Source: Geomonas diazotrophica
GTDB lineage: Bacteria; Desulfobacterota; Desulfuromonadia; Geobacterales; Geobacteraceae
Direction of reading: 5' to 3'
NCBI RefSeq assembly: GCF_018919385.1
Contig: NZ_JAHLMF010000010.1
Location: 1 to 64,000 of the forward strand
DNA: 64,000 nt
Under the pieces are notes generated by a model. The model was given only the letters and a program-made list of their open reading frames with translations, searched no databases and was not told the DNA's origin. The translations under genes were made by a program, and so were the position numbers. Below, piece after piece: positions 39,892-48,800 of this stretch; position 1 is the stretch's first letter, and each line of letters begins with the position of its first letter.

Positions 39892-40028
39892 GGCAACCTC
39901 TCCTGGTTTTGGGACTATGTAGGAACGAGAAATCATGCGTCCCGAGCTGAAGAGTATAATAAAAAAATTCTAACTGTAAACTTCCGTCTGTGCAGTTCAG
40001 CCTCGTTGAAGATCGGAACCCTACCCTG

Positions 40029-40709
40029 ATGACCATCCTGCAAGCGCTCGACGTTACTAAAAACTACCGTATCGACAGCCGCGACATAACCGTGCTCGAC
40101 CGCATTTCCCTGGAAGTGTCCGAGGGGGAATTCCTGGTGGTAAAGGGAGAAAGCGGCAGCGGCAAGTCGACCCTCCTCACCATACTTTCCGGCTTGGACC
40201 GCCCCGATCAAGGGCGCGTATGCATCGAGGGGCGCGACATCACCGACCTCGCCGAGGACGCCCTCGCCCCGCTGCGCAACAGCACCTTCGGCTTCGTGTT
40301 CCAGTCCTTTCACCTGGTGCCATCGCTGACGGCCCTGGAGAACGTCACCTTCCCGGCCGAGCTGAGGCAGGACCGCGCGGCCCGGTCCAAGGCGGGGGCG
40401 CTCTTGGAGCGCGTCGGTCTGGCACACCGGATGGCCAGCTTTCCGCACCAGCTCTCCGGCGGCGAGAAGCAGCGCTGCGCCATCTGCCGCGCCCTGATCA
40501 ACGACCCGCGCATCATCTTCGCTGACGAACCGACGGGCAACCTCGACTCGGTCAACGGATCCGCGATACTACAACTGCTCCTGAAGCTGCAGCGCGAGCG
40601 CGGCACCACCCTGCTCCTGGTGACCCACAGTCCCGAGATCGCACGGAGCGCGGACCGCGTGGTGACGCTCAAGGACGGGCGGGTGGTCACGGACACGGCT
40701 CATGGTTAA
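40029..40709 (+). CDS. ABC transporter ATPase, YbbA/LolD-like
   Basis: The 226-residue ATPase has Walker A GESGSGKST, the Q-loop in FVFQSFHLVPSLTALENV, signature LSGGEKQR and Walker B IIFADEPTGNLDS, all in the MacB/LolD/YbbA group that pairs with FtsX-like permeases. The stop overlaps the permease start by 8 bp. With the SGNH esterase that follows, the set matches the E. coli ybbA-ybbP-tesA neighbourhood. The start at 40029 (ATG) is chosen over an in-frame GTG at 39990; neither has a strong ribosome-binding site. The substrate is unknown. Confidence 0.85.
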   Translation: MTILQALDVTKNYRIDSRDITVLDRISLEVSEGEFLVVKGESGSGKSTLLTILSGLDRPDQGRVCIEGRDITDLAEDALAPLRNSTFGFVFQSFHLVPSLTALENVTFPAELRQDRAARSKAGALLERVGLAHRMASFPHQLSGGEKQRCAICRALINDPRIIFADEPTGNLDSVNGSAILQLLLKLQRERGTTLLLVTHSPEIARSADRVVTLKDGRVVTDTAHG

Positions 40710-43200
40710 CCTCCGCTTCATCGCGCGACAGATGACTGGAGCGAAGCGGCAGTGCGCCGTCTTCATTCTCTGCGTCGCCCTCTCCATGATCACCCTGGTC
40801 TCGTTGGGGAGCTTCCGGGAGAGCGTGGAGAGCTCGCTTCTGCGCGACGCGCAGTCGCTGCATGCCGGCGACGTCATCGTCAGGTCCCACGCCCCCCTCC
40901 TCCCTTCGGTGGAGAAGGAAATCGCCACACTGGTGCAAAACGGACAGGCCAAAAGTGCCAGGTTTTGGGATTTTTACTCGGTGGTTCAGAAGGTAACGGG
41001 TGAAGGTTCCCTGCTCTGCAACCTGAAGGTGGTCGAGCCGGGATACCCCTTCTACGGCAGGGTGCTGCTCCGCTCAGGAAAGGCGCTGGCCGAGGTGCTC
41101 AAGCCGGGGAGCCTGGTCGTGGAACAGCAGCTTCTGGACCGCTTGCACCTGCGCCTGGGAGATTCCCTCAAGGTGGGGAACGAAACGCTGGTCGTACGCG
41201 ACGTGGTGTTGCAGGAGCCTGACCGGCCGGTGAATTTCTTTTCGCTGGGCCCCAGGGTTTTCGTCGCAGCGGCGGATAGGGAGGCGCTCGGGTTGATCGG
41301 CTTGGGGAGCCGCGTTGAGCACGTGACCCTGCTCAAGCTGGCGCACCAGGGGGACCTTGATGCCGTCGCCGCACGCCTTGCGGCCGCAAGCGACGAAACC
41401 CGCGTACATGTCGCCACCTACAAGAACGCCGGCTCAAGGGTGAAGCGCTTCTTCGACAACCTCCTCTTCTTCCTCAACCTGAGCGGCATCTTTACGCTGC
41501 TTCTTTCGGGCTTCGGCATCCAGAGCACCCTTTTCGCCCTGCTGAAGGAGCAGGAGCGGACCATCGCGGTACTGAAGGCCCTGGGGGCGAAAAGCCGCTT
41601 CATCATCGGGCACTTCCTCTCCGTGACCCTGGTTCTCGGGGCGATCGGCACCCTGGTCGGCCTCACCGGCAGTTTCGTGTTACAGCGCTTCCTTCCCGCC
41701 CTGTTCAGCGGGCTCATACCCGCCCAGGTGACGCTGCAGATCTCGTTCAGTGCCATCTGGCAGGGGATGTTCATCGGCCTGACGGTGGTGCTCCTGTTCA
41801 CCGCCCTCCCCCTTTACCGGCTCAAGGAGGTGAAGCCTCGCGCCATCTTCGGCAAGGAGGACGCCGCCAGGATCTGGAGCCGTTCCTCCTGGATCATCGC
41901 CTGGCTGGGCGCGCTCTTTTTTCTCTCCATGGTGCTGCTCCGGCTGCGCGACCTGAAGACGGGGCTTTACTTCATGCTGGCCCTCGTGGCGCTCATCCTG
42001 GTCTCCTACCTGCTTGCCAGCCTGGTGCTGCGGCTGCTCAAGGCGAGCCGACCGGGCAACCTCGCGCTCAGGCAGGCACTCAGGGGGCTGTTCCGGCCGC
42101 ACAACGCCTCCCTCTCCATCATCGTCACCCTTTCGGCCGCCCTGGGAGTGATCTTCTCCATCACCCTGGTAGAGAAGAACCTCGACGCAAGCTTCATCGA
42201 ATCCTTCCCGCCCGGCGCCCCCAACGTCTTTCTGATCGACATCCAGCCCGACCAGAAGGAAGGCGTGGCGAGGCTTCTGGGGGGCGGCGCCGATTACTAC
42301 CCCATCGTCAAGGGGACGGTGAGTGCCGTGAATGACAAGGCGATCGATCCGGAACAGGAGCGAAAATCGCGCGGCGACAACCTTGGGCGGGAGATGAACC
42401 TTACCTACCGCAGCGATCTCCTTTCCGACGAGCGCATCGTTTCCGGCGGCACGCTGTTCAGAAAGGACTGGAAGGATGCCTTGCAGGTGTCCGTGCTGGA
42501 CACGGTGCTCAAGATGCACGACATGAAGGTGGGCGACAGCATCACCTTCAAGATCCAGGGCGTCCCTATGACCGCCCGTATCGCAAGCATCCGCACCCGC
42601 ACCAGCAGTGGTTTTACGCCCTTTTTCTATTTCGTTTTCCCGCCTGATGCGCTTTCCGGCGCGCCGTACACCATCTTCGCCGCGGTCCGGGTGGACAAGG
42701 AGCGCATAAGCTCCCTGCAGAACCAGGTCGTTGCCCAGTTTCCCAACGTGAGCGTCATAGATCTTACCGAGACGGTGGTCGTCTTCGGGCGCATCATGGG
42801 GAAACTGTCCACCATCGTGCGCTTCTTCACCGCGTTCAGTATCGTCGCCGGGGTGCTGATCGTGGTAAGCTCGGTGTTCGCGACCCGCTACGCGCGGATC
42901 CAGGAAGCCGTCTACTTCACCATCCTGGGGGCGAGGCGCAGGTTCGTGCTGGCGGTTTTCGCCGCAGAGAACCTGCTGCTGGGGCTCGTCAGCGGCGTGA
43001 TCGCCCTATTCATGTCCCAAGTGGCCAGTCTGCTCATCTGCCGCAAGGGGCTCGACATGGGGTACCAGCCTTACCCCGTTGACAGCCTGCTGCTGTTGCT
43101 GGGGACCACGTCATTGGTGGTACTGGTCGGTTTGGCCGTGGCCCTGCCGCTGCTGCGCCAAAAGCCGGTGACCTTCCTGCGCGAGCAGTCGGACGAGTAG
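40702..43200 (+). CDS. FtsX-like ABC permease, YbbP-like
   Basis: An 832-residue inner-membrane permease with one N-terminal helix, a large periplasmic domain, a first FtsX-type core of three to four helices (about 250-410), further helices and a second periplasmic domain, and a final FtsX core with FATRYARIQEAVYFTILGARRRFVL. This doubled layout is that of YbbP. Such transporters work on the outer face of the membrane by mechanotransmission rather than true transport. The two genes overlap by 8 bp, so they are translated together. Confidence 0.85.
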   Translation: MVNLRFIARQMTGAKRQCAVFILCVALSMITLVSLGSFRESVESSLLRDAQSLHAGDVIVRSHAPLLPSVEKEIATLVQNGQAKSARFWDFYSVVQKVTGEGSLLCNLKVVEPGYPFYGRVLLRSGKALAEVLKPGSLVVEQQLLDRLHLRLGDSLKVGNETLVVRDVVLQEPDRPVNFFSLGPRVFVAAADREALGLIGLGSRVEHVTLLKLAHQGDLDAVAARLAAASDETRVHVATYKNAGSRVKRFFDNLLFFLNLSGIFTLLLSGFGIQSTLFALLKEQERTIAVLKALGAKSRFIIGHFLSVTLVLGAIGTLVGLTGSFVLQRFLPALFSGLIPAQVTLQISFSAIWQGMFIGLTVVLLFTALPLYRLKEVKPRAIFGKEDAARIWSRSSWIIAWLGALFFLSMVLLRLRDLKTGLYFMLALVALILVSYLLASLVLRLLKASRPGNLALRQALRGLFRPHNASLSIIVTLSAALGVIFSITLVEKNLDASFIESFPPGAPNVFLIDIQPDQKEGVARLLGGGADYYPIVKGTVSAVNDKAIDPEQERKSRGDNLGREMNLTYRSDLLSDERIVSGGTLFRKDWKDALQVSVLDTVLKMHDMKVGDSITFKIQGVPMTARIASIRTRTSSGFTPFFYFVFPPDALSGAPYTIFAAVRVDKERISSLQNQVVAQFPNVSVIDLTETVVVFGRIMGKLSTIVRFFTAFSIVAGVLIVVSSVFATRYARIQEAVYFTILGARRRFVLAVFAAENLLLGLVSGVIALFMSQVASLLICRKGLDMGYQPYPVDSLLLLLGTTSLVVLVGLAVALPLLRQKPVTFLREQSDE

Positions 43201-43253
43201 AAAGGCGAAGGACTAGAGGCTAGGGGGCGGCGCGTCCCCCCCCGCTTCACTGA

Positions 43254-43288
43254 GGGCACTGGGGCCACGGCGGGCACTGGGGCCACGG
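43254..43288. repeat. tandem 17-bp direct repeat
   Basis: GGGCACTGGGGCCACGG occurs at 43254-43270 and exactly again at 43272-43288, in the gap before the esterase gene. It is not followed by a T-run. No role is apparent. Confidence 0.7.
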
Positions 43289-43311
43289 GTCCACCTGCAA
43301 AGGAGAAAGAC

Positions 43312-43965
43312 ATGCGCAGCTTCTTCACCATCTTCACCCTGGCACTCTGCGCCGTTGCCGGCGCGGGGGCGGTGTTCGCCGCAGGCGCCGCAAAACCGGC
43401 CGGCCGCGGCACCATCGTCGCCTTCGGCGACAGCCTCACCGCCGGCTTAGGCGTGCCCGAATCGGAAGCGTACCCGGCCCGGTTGCAACGCAAGCTGCAG
43501 CAGGCCGGCTACCAGTGGACCGTGATCAACGCCGGCATCAGCGGCGAAACCAGCTCCGGCGCCCTGGCCCGCGTGGACTGGGTCATGAAACTTAAGCCCG
43601 ACATCGTGATCCTGGAAACCGGCGCCAACGACGGGCTGCGCGGCCAGGATCCCGAACTGACTCGCCGCAACATCGACAAGATCGTGGCCTCGCTGCGGGC
43701 CAAGGGGGTGGTCGTCGTCCTGGCCGGCATGAAGATGCTGAGGAACCTGGGACCTGCCTACACCGGCAAGTTCGCCGCCATCTACCCCCGCGTCGCCAAG
43801 GAACACAAGGTGATCCTGATCCCGTTCTTTTTGGACAAGGTGGCGGGCAAGGAGAGTCTCAACCTCTCAGACGGCGTCCACCCTACCGGCACGGGTTACG
43901 CCATCATCGTCGATACGGTTTATCCCTACCTGCTCGAGGCCATCAAGCAAAAGGGAGGACATTGA
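43312..43965 (+). CDS. tesA: SGNH/GDSL esterase, TesA-like
   Basis: The 217-residue protein has a signal peptide (MRSFFTIFTLALCAVAGAGAVFA) and the SGNH blocks: AFGDSLTAG (nucleophile Ser), NAGISGETSSGA (Gly), ETGANDGLRG (Asn) and SDGVHPTGTGYA (Asp and His). TesA of E. coli is a periplasmic thioesterase/arylesterase/lysophospholipase encoded beside ybbA-ybbP, as here. AAAGGAG lies nine bases before the ATG. It directly precedes the PUFA-synthase cluster, from which it is separated by 328 bp with its own promoter, so a role in that pathway is not implied. Confidence 0.88.
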   Translation: MRSFFTIFTLALCAVAGAGAVFAAGAAKPAGRGTIVAFGDSLTAGLGVPESEAYPARLQRKLQQAGYQWTVINAGISGETSSGALARVDWVMKLKPDIVILETGANDGLRGQDPELTRRNIDKIVASLRAKGVVVVLAGMKMLRNLGPAYTGKFAAIYPRVAKEHKVILIPFFLDKVAGKESLNLSDGVHPTGTGYAIIVDTVYPYLLEAIKQKGGH

Positions 43966-44293
43966 GCCACGGCTCCTCCTCCCGAACTGTTAAAAGTTGC
44001 CCTGAACCCGCGTCTTGTCTTGCTTTTTTGCACGATTTAATGTACAGGTACTCTGTTAAACTGGGCACCATTGCATACAGCCGGATCCGCTTTTCGTTGC
44101 AGCAATCGACCAGATGCGCGAAGCTGCCTTCTCTATGCCCGAGCCGTACATTTCTGCCTTTTTCAGTACCTTTACGCCGCCGCAACTCCGCTGCAAATTC
44201 GTGGCAACAGGAGAATCCCGTTTGGATCTTTTTTCTCTTCAGGGCGAGTCTGGCGCTCGCTCTGCCAAATCCGAGAGTTCCGAGCATGCCGTT
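43966..44293. other. intergenic region upstream of pfaD
   Basis: The 328-bp gap contains the promoter at 44015-44043 and about 250 bp of leader. An open frame in phase with pfaD runs back to 44114, but its residues are not conserved-looking, so the leader is treated as noncoding. No terminator for tesA is obvious. Confidence 0.45.
44015..44043 (+). promoter_or_regulatory. candidate sigma70 promoter of the pfa-ole cluster
   Basis: TTGTCT (44015-44020), 17-bp spacer and TAATGT (44038-44043) in an AT-rich stretch. It lies 250 bp before the proposed pfaD start. Confidence 0.5.
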
Positions 44294-45835
44294 ATGAGTC
44301 TTAGAGACGCGCTCCGCGTCGTACGCCACCCCCTGTACCTAGTGCAGCGGGACGGCGACCTCGTCCCCCAGTTGGGCGGCGCTGGGAGCGTGCAGTCCTG
44401 CGTGGGGTACGCCCCCGCCTGCCTCCCCGAGAACCTGGGCGACCCCTCGTTCTGCCGCGAGATCGGCATCCGCTACCCGTACCTGGGCGGCTCCATGGCC
44501 AAGGGGATCAGCTCCGCAGCCATGGCAGAAGAGCTCGGGCGTGCCGGGATGCTCGGTTTCTTCGGTGCTGCCGGCCTCCCCATCGCCACGGTTTCCGAGA
44601 CCGCCGATCGGCTGAAGGCATCCCTTGGCGACATCCCCTACGGCTTCAACCTGATCCATTCCCCGCACGAGCCGGAGCTTGAGAAGGAACTGGCCGAGCT
44701 CTATATCCGCAAGGGGGTCCGCATCATCGAGGCCTCCGCCTTTCTCGCCCTGACCCTCCCCCTGGTGCGCTACCGCCTGCACGGCATCAAGAGAGCCGAC
44801 GACGGCAGCATCGTCACCCCCAACCGGATCATCGCCAAGGTGTCGCGCGAGGAGTTGGCGGCGAAATTCTTCGCCCCGCCCCCCGAGAAGCTCCTGCGCG
44901 CCCTGGTTGAAAACGGCTCCATCACCGCCGAACAGGCCGAGCTCGCCGCCCACGTGCCGCTGGCCCAGGACGTGACCGCCGAGGCCGATTCCGGCGGACA
45001 TACCGACAACCGCCCGGCCATGGCCCTGTTCCCGACCATCAACTCGCTCGCCGCACGGCTTGAGCGTCAGTACGGCTACGGCTGCAAGCTTCGCGTCGGG
45101 CTCGGCGGCGGCGTCTCCACTCCCGCCTCTGCCGCAGCCGCCTTCGCCATGGGTGCCGCCTACATCATGACCGGCTCGGTAAACCAGGCCTGCGTCGAGT
45201 CGGGCACCTCGGACACCGTTCGCGCCATGCTGGCAGGTACCCGCCAGGCCGACGTCACCATGGCCCCCGCCGCCGACATGTTCGAGATGGGTGTCACCGT
45301 GCAGGTCTTGAAGCGCGGCACCATGTTCCCGATGCGTGCGGCCAAGCTGTACGAGCTCTACCGCGCCTACGGCAGCATGGACGAGATCCCGGCCGCGGAG
45401 CGCGAAAAGCTGGAAAAGACCATGTTCCTCGCGCCCCTGGAAGAGATATGGCGCGGGACCCGGGAGTACTTCCTCAAGCGCGACCCCTCCCAAGTGGAGC
45501 GCAGCGAGCGCGACCCCAAACACAAGATGGCGCTGGTCTTCCGCTGGTACCTCGGCATGGGTGCGCACTGGGCCAAGGACGGCGTTGAAACCCGCAAGAT
45601 GGATTACCAGGTCTGGTGCGGCCCCGCCATGGGCGCCTTCAACGAATGGGCTGCCGGCTCCTTCCTCGAGGCGGCAGCCGAGCGCAAGATCGTCACCGTT
45701 GCGCTCAACATCCTGCATGGCGCGGCGCACCTGACCCGCGCCAACTTCCTGCGCAGCCAGGGCATCGAGCTGCGCCTGGAGGAGATCGCACCGCAACCCC
45801 TCGAAATCGCACAAATCAAGGAGTACCTTTGTTGA
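44294..45835 (+). CDS. pfaD: PfaD-like trans-acting enoyl reductase of the PUFA synthase
   Basis: The 513-residue FMN TIM-barrel protein matches PfaD of Shewanella/Moritella PUFA synthases along its length: YPYLGGSMAKGISS, FGAAGLP, GFNLIHSPHEPELE, ASAFLALT, ADSGGHTDNRP, TMAPAADMFEMGV, KRGTMFPMRAAKLYE and MALVFRWYLG. It reduces the enoyl intermediates selectively, leaving other double bonds in place. The ATG at 44294 is used because the alignment-like similarity begins there (LRDALRVVRHPLYLV); the ribosome-binding site is weak and the frame is open upstream. The stop overlaps the next start (TTGA), so the synthase genes are translationally coupled. pfaD first in the cluster is the order known from myxobacteria, not from Shewanella, where it is last. 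Confidence 0.92.
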   Translation: MSLRDALRVVRHPLYLVQRDGDLVPQLGGAGSVQSCVGYAPACLPENLGDPSFCREIGIRYPYLGGSMAKGISSAAMAEELGRAGMLGFFGAAGLPIATVSETADRLKASLGDIPYGFNLIHSPHEPELEKELAELYIRKGVRIIEASAFLALTLPLVRYRLHGIKRADDGSIVTPNRIIAKVSREELAAKFFAPPPEKLLRALVENGSITAEQAELAAHVPLAQDVTAEADSGGHTDNRPAMALFPTINSLAARLERQYGYGCKLRVGLGGGVSTPASAAAAFAMGAAYIMTGSVNQACVESGTSDTVRAMLAGTRQADVTMAPAADMFEMGVTVQVLKRGTMFPMRAAKLYELYRAYGSMDEIPAAEREKLEKTMFLAPLEEIWRGTREYFLKRDPSQVERSERDPKHKMALVFRWYLGMGAHWAKDGVETRKMDYQVWCGPAMGAFNEWAAGSFLEAAAERKIVTVALNILHGAAHLTRANFLRSQGIELRLEEIAPQPLEIAQIKEYLC

Positions 45836-48800
45836 AAACTGATGATCTGAAACCTGCCGTCTCCAGCAACGGAAATCAGCTTGCCATCATCGGCATCGGT
45901 TGCCTCTTCCCGCAAGCAGCGGATAAAAACGCCTACTGGGCCAACATCGTGGACGGGGTCGACGCCATCACGGAAGTCCCCTCCACCCACTGGCCGTTGG
46001 ACGCCTATTACGACGAGGATCAGAAGAGCCCGGACCGCACCTACGGCCGCCGCGGCGGCTTCCTCTCTCCTGTCGACTTCAACCCGATGGAGTTCAACAT
46101 CCCGCCCAACGTCCTGGAGGCGATCGACACATCCCAGCTCCTGGGCCTCGTCGCCGCCGGTCAGGCGCTGAAGGACGCCGGTTACGGCCCCGAGCGCGCC
46201 TTCGACAAGAGCAACGTCTCCGTCATTCTGGGCGTCACCGGGACCCTGGAACTGGTCATCCCGCTGGGGGCGCGCCTTGGTCACCCTGTCTGGCGCTCCG
46301 CGCTCAAGGACGCCGGTGTCGACGAGGAGACCGCCAAGGACGTGGTCGAGCGCATCTCCGACTCCTACGTCCCGTGGCAGGAAAACTCCTTCCCCGGCCT
46401 TCTGGGGAACGTGGTCGCGGGGAGGATCAGCAAACAGTACGACTTAGGCGGCACCAACTGCGTGGTGGACGCAGCCTGCGCCAGCTCCTTCAGCGCACTG
46501 CACCTCGCCTCCATGGAACTCATGTCCGGCAAATCGGACATCGTCGTGAGCGGTGGCATCGACACCTTCAACGACATCTTCATGTACATGTGCTTCAGCA
46601 AGACCCCCGCCCTTTCCCCCACCGGTAACGCCAAGCCGTTCGACGTCTCGGCCGACGGCACCATCCTGGGCGAAGGGCTCGGCATCGTGGTCTTGAAGCG
46701 CCTGGCGGACGCTGAGCGCGACGGCGACCAGATCTACGCGGTAATCCGCGGCATCGGTTCTTCCAGCGACGGCAAAGGGGACGCCATCTACGCGCCGAGC
46801 TCTGCCGGTCAGAAGAAGGCGCTCCTCAACGCCTACAGGAACGCGGACGTCACGCCGGAAACCATCGGCATGCTGGAAGCGCACGGCACCGGCACCAAGG
46901 TCGGCGACGCCGTCGAAGTGAGCGCGCTGCGCGAGGTGTACGGCAAGGCCGATAACCCGTGGTGCGCCCTCGGTTCGGTGAAGTCACAGATCGGCCACAC
47001 CAAGGCCGCGGCGGGTTCCGCCGGCCTCATCAAGGCCGCGCTCGCCCTGCACCACAAGGTGATCCCGCCTACCATCAAGGTGCAGACCCCGCAGCAGACG
47101 GTTGTGGGCGACAGTTCCCCCTTCTATCTCCCGACAGCCAAGCGTCCCTGGTTTCCCCGTCCCGATGCGCCGCGCCGCGCCGCGGTCAGCGCCTTCGGTT
47201 TCGGCGGCTCCAACTTCCACGTGGTCCTCGAGGAATATCAGCCCAAGAAGCAGGGCGTGGACTGGGACGGCAACACGCAGATCCTGGCCTTCTCCGGTGC
47301 CGACGGCGCTGCCCTGGCCGCCAAGCTCGACTCGGTTCCCGGCGACAGCGCCTGGGGCGCCCTGCGCGACCTGGCGCTTAACTCCCGCGCCTCCTTCGAC
47401 GCGAAGGCGCCCTGCCGTCTCGCGCTGGTCGTGGAGCGCGGCAAGACCAACCTCGCCTCCCTGGTGAAGAACGCCCGCGCCATGCTGGACAAGAACGCGA
47501 AATCCGCCTGGCAGACACCCGACGGCGCCTACTTTGCCTGCGGCGGCGCGCCCGGCAAGCTCGGCATGCTGTTCCCCGGCCAGGGCTCGCAATACACCGG
47601 GATGCTCAACGACCTCGCCTGCACGTTCCCGCAGGTGCTCGATGCCGTTGTCGCTGCCAACGACGGCTTCGTCGCCGCTGACGGCAAGATGCTTTCCGAT
47701 TTGATTTACCCCCCCTCCTCCTTCGATGAGGCAGGCCGCGCCAAGCAGGAAGAGGAACTGCGCGCCACCCAGGTCGCCCAGCCCGCCATCGGCGCCACCA
47801 GCCTCGGTGCACTGCGCGTGCTGCGCGATTTCGGCGTCGAACCCGACGCGGTCGCCGGTCACAGCTACGGTGAACTCACCGCCCTGTGCGCCGCCGGAAG
47901 GCTCGACGAAAGCGCCCTGCACGAACTGTCCCGCCTGCGCGGCAAGCTGATGGGCGCCGGCTCCGGTGACAAGGGGAGCATGTTGGCCGTCTCCGCGCCG
48001 CTGGAAAAGATCGCCGAGGTCGTCGCCGCCGAGAAGCTCGACCTGGTCATCGCAAACAAGAACGCCCCCACCCAGGCCGTTCTTTCCGGCGCCAGCGCCG
48101 AGATCAAGCGCGCCGTGACCGTCTTCAAAGGACTCGACCTTACCTGCAAGGAGTTGCCGGTTGCCGCCGCCTTCCATAGCGCGCTGGTCGCCGACGCCGC
48201 CAGGCCGTTCCTGGCCGCGCTGGAAAAGATCGACATGTCGCAGGCAAAGATCCCGGTCTACGCCAACACCACCGCCGCCGTCTACCCGGCCGACGCGACC
48301 GCTGCCAAGGCACAGCTTGCCGCCCAACTCGCCAAGCCGGTCGAGTTCGTCGCCGAGATCGAGGCGATGTACGCCGCCGGGATCACCAACTTCGTCGAAG
48401 TGGGCCCGGGCAACCGGCTGACGGGCCTCGCGCAGGCCATCCTCGGCAATCGTCCCCACGCGGCCTTCGCCCTCGATGCCTCCTCCGGCAAGCGTGGCGG
48501 GGTCGCCGACCTGGCCCGCACCCTGGCGCAGCTTGCCGTGCTCGGCTACGGCGTGAACATGGCGCTCTGGGACGAGGGGCATACCCCCGCCCCGGCACCG
48601 ACCGGCAAGAAGCCCGCGCTGACCATCCCGCTGTGCGGCGCCAACTACGTGAAAGCCAAGCCGAAGAAGCCGCCGGTCCAGCCGAAACCCGTCATGGTGG
48701 CGGCACCGCAGGCTCCGGTCGCTACGGCAGCAGCATCCGCTGCTCCGGCTCAAGCCGCAGCCGCCGTACCGCAGCAAGCCGGCTACCAGAACGCCGCACC

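Noticed and set aside
44030-44100. Sigma54 promoter before pfaD (CTGGGCACCATTGCAT)
   Set aside because: GG and GC are 8 bp apart, not the required 10, so it does not fit the -24/-12 consensus.
44114-44293. Extra 60 codons at the start of pfaD
   Set aside because: They are in frame but not similar to PfaD N-termini, and similarity begins at the ATG at 44294; they may be leader sequence.
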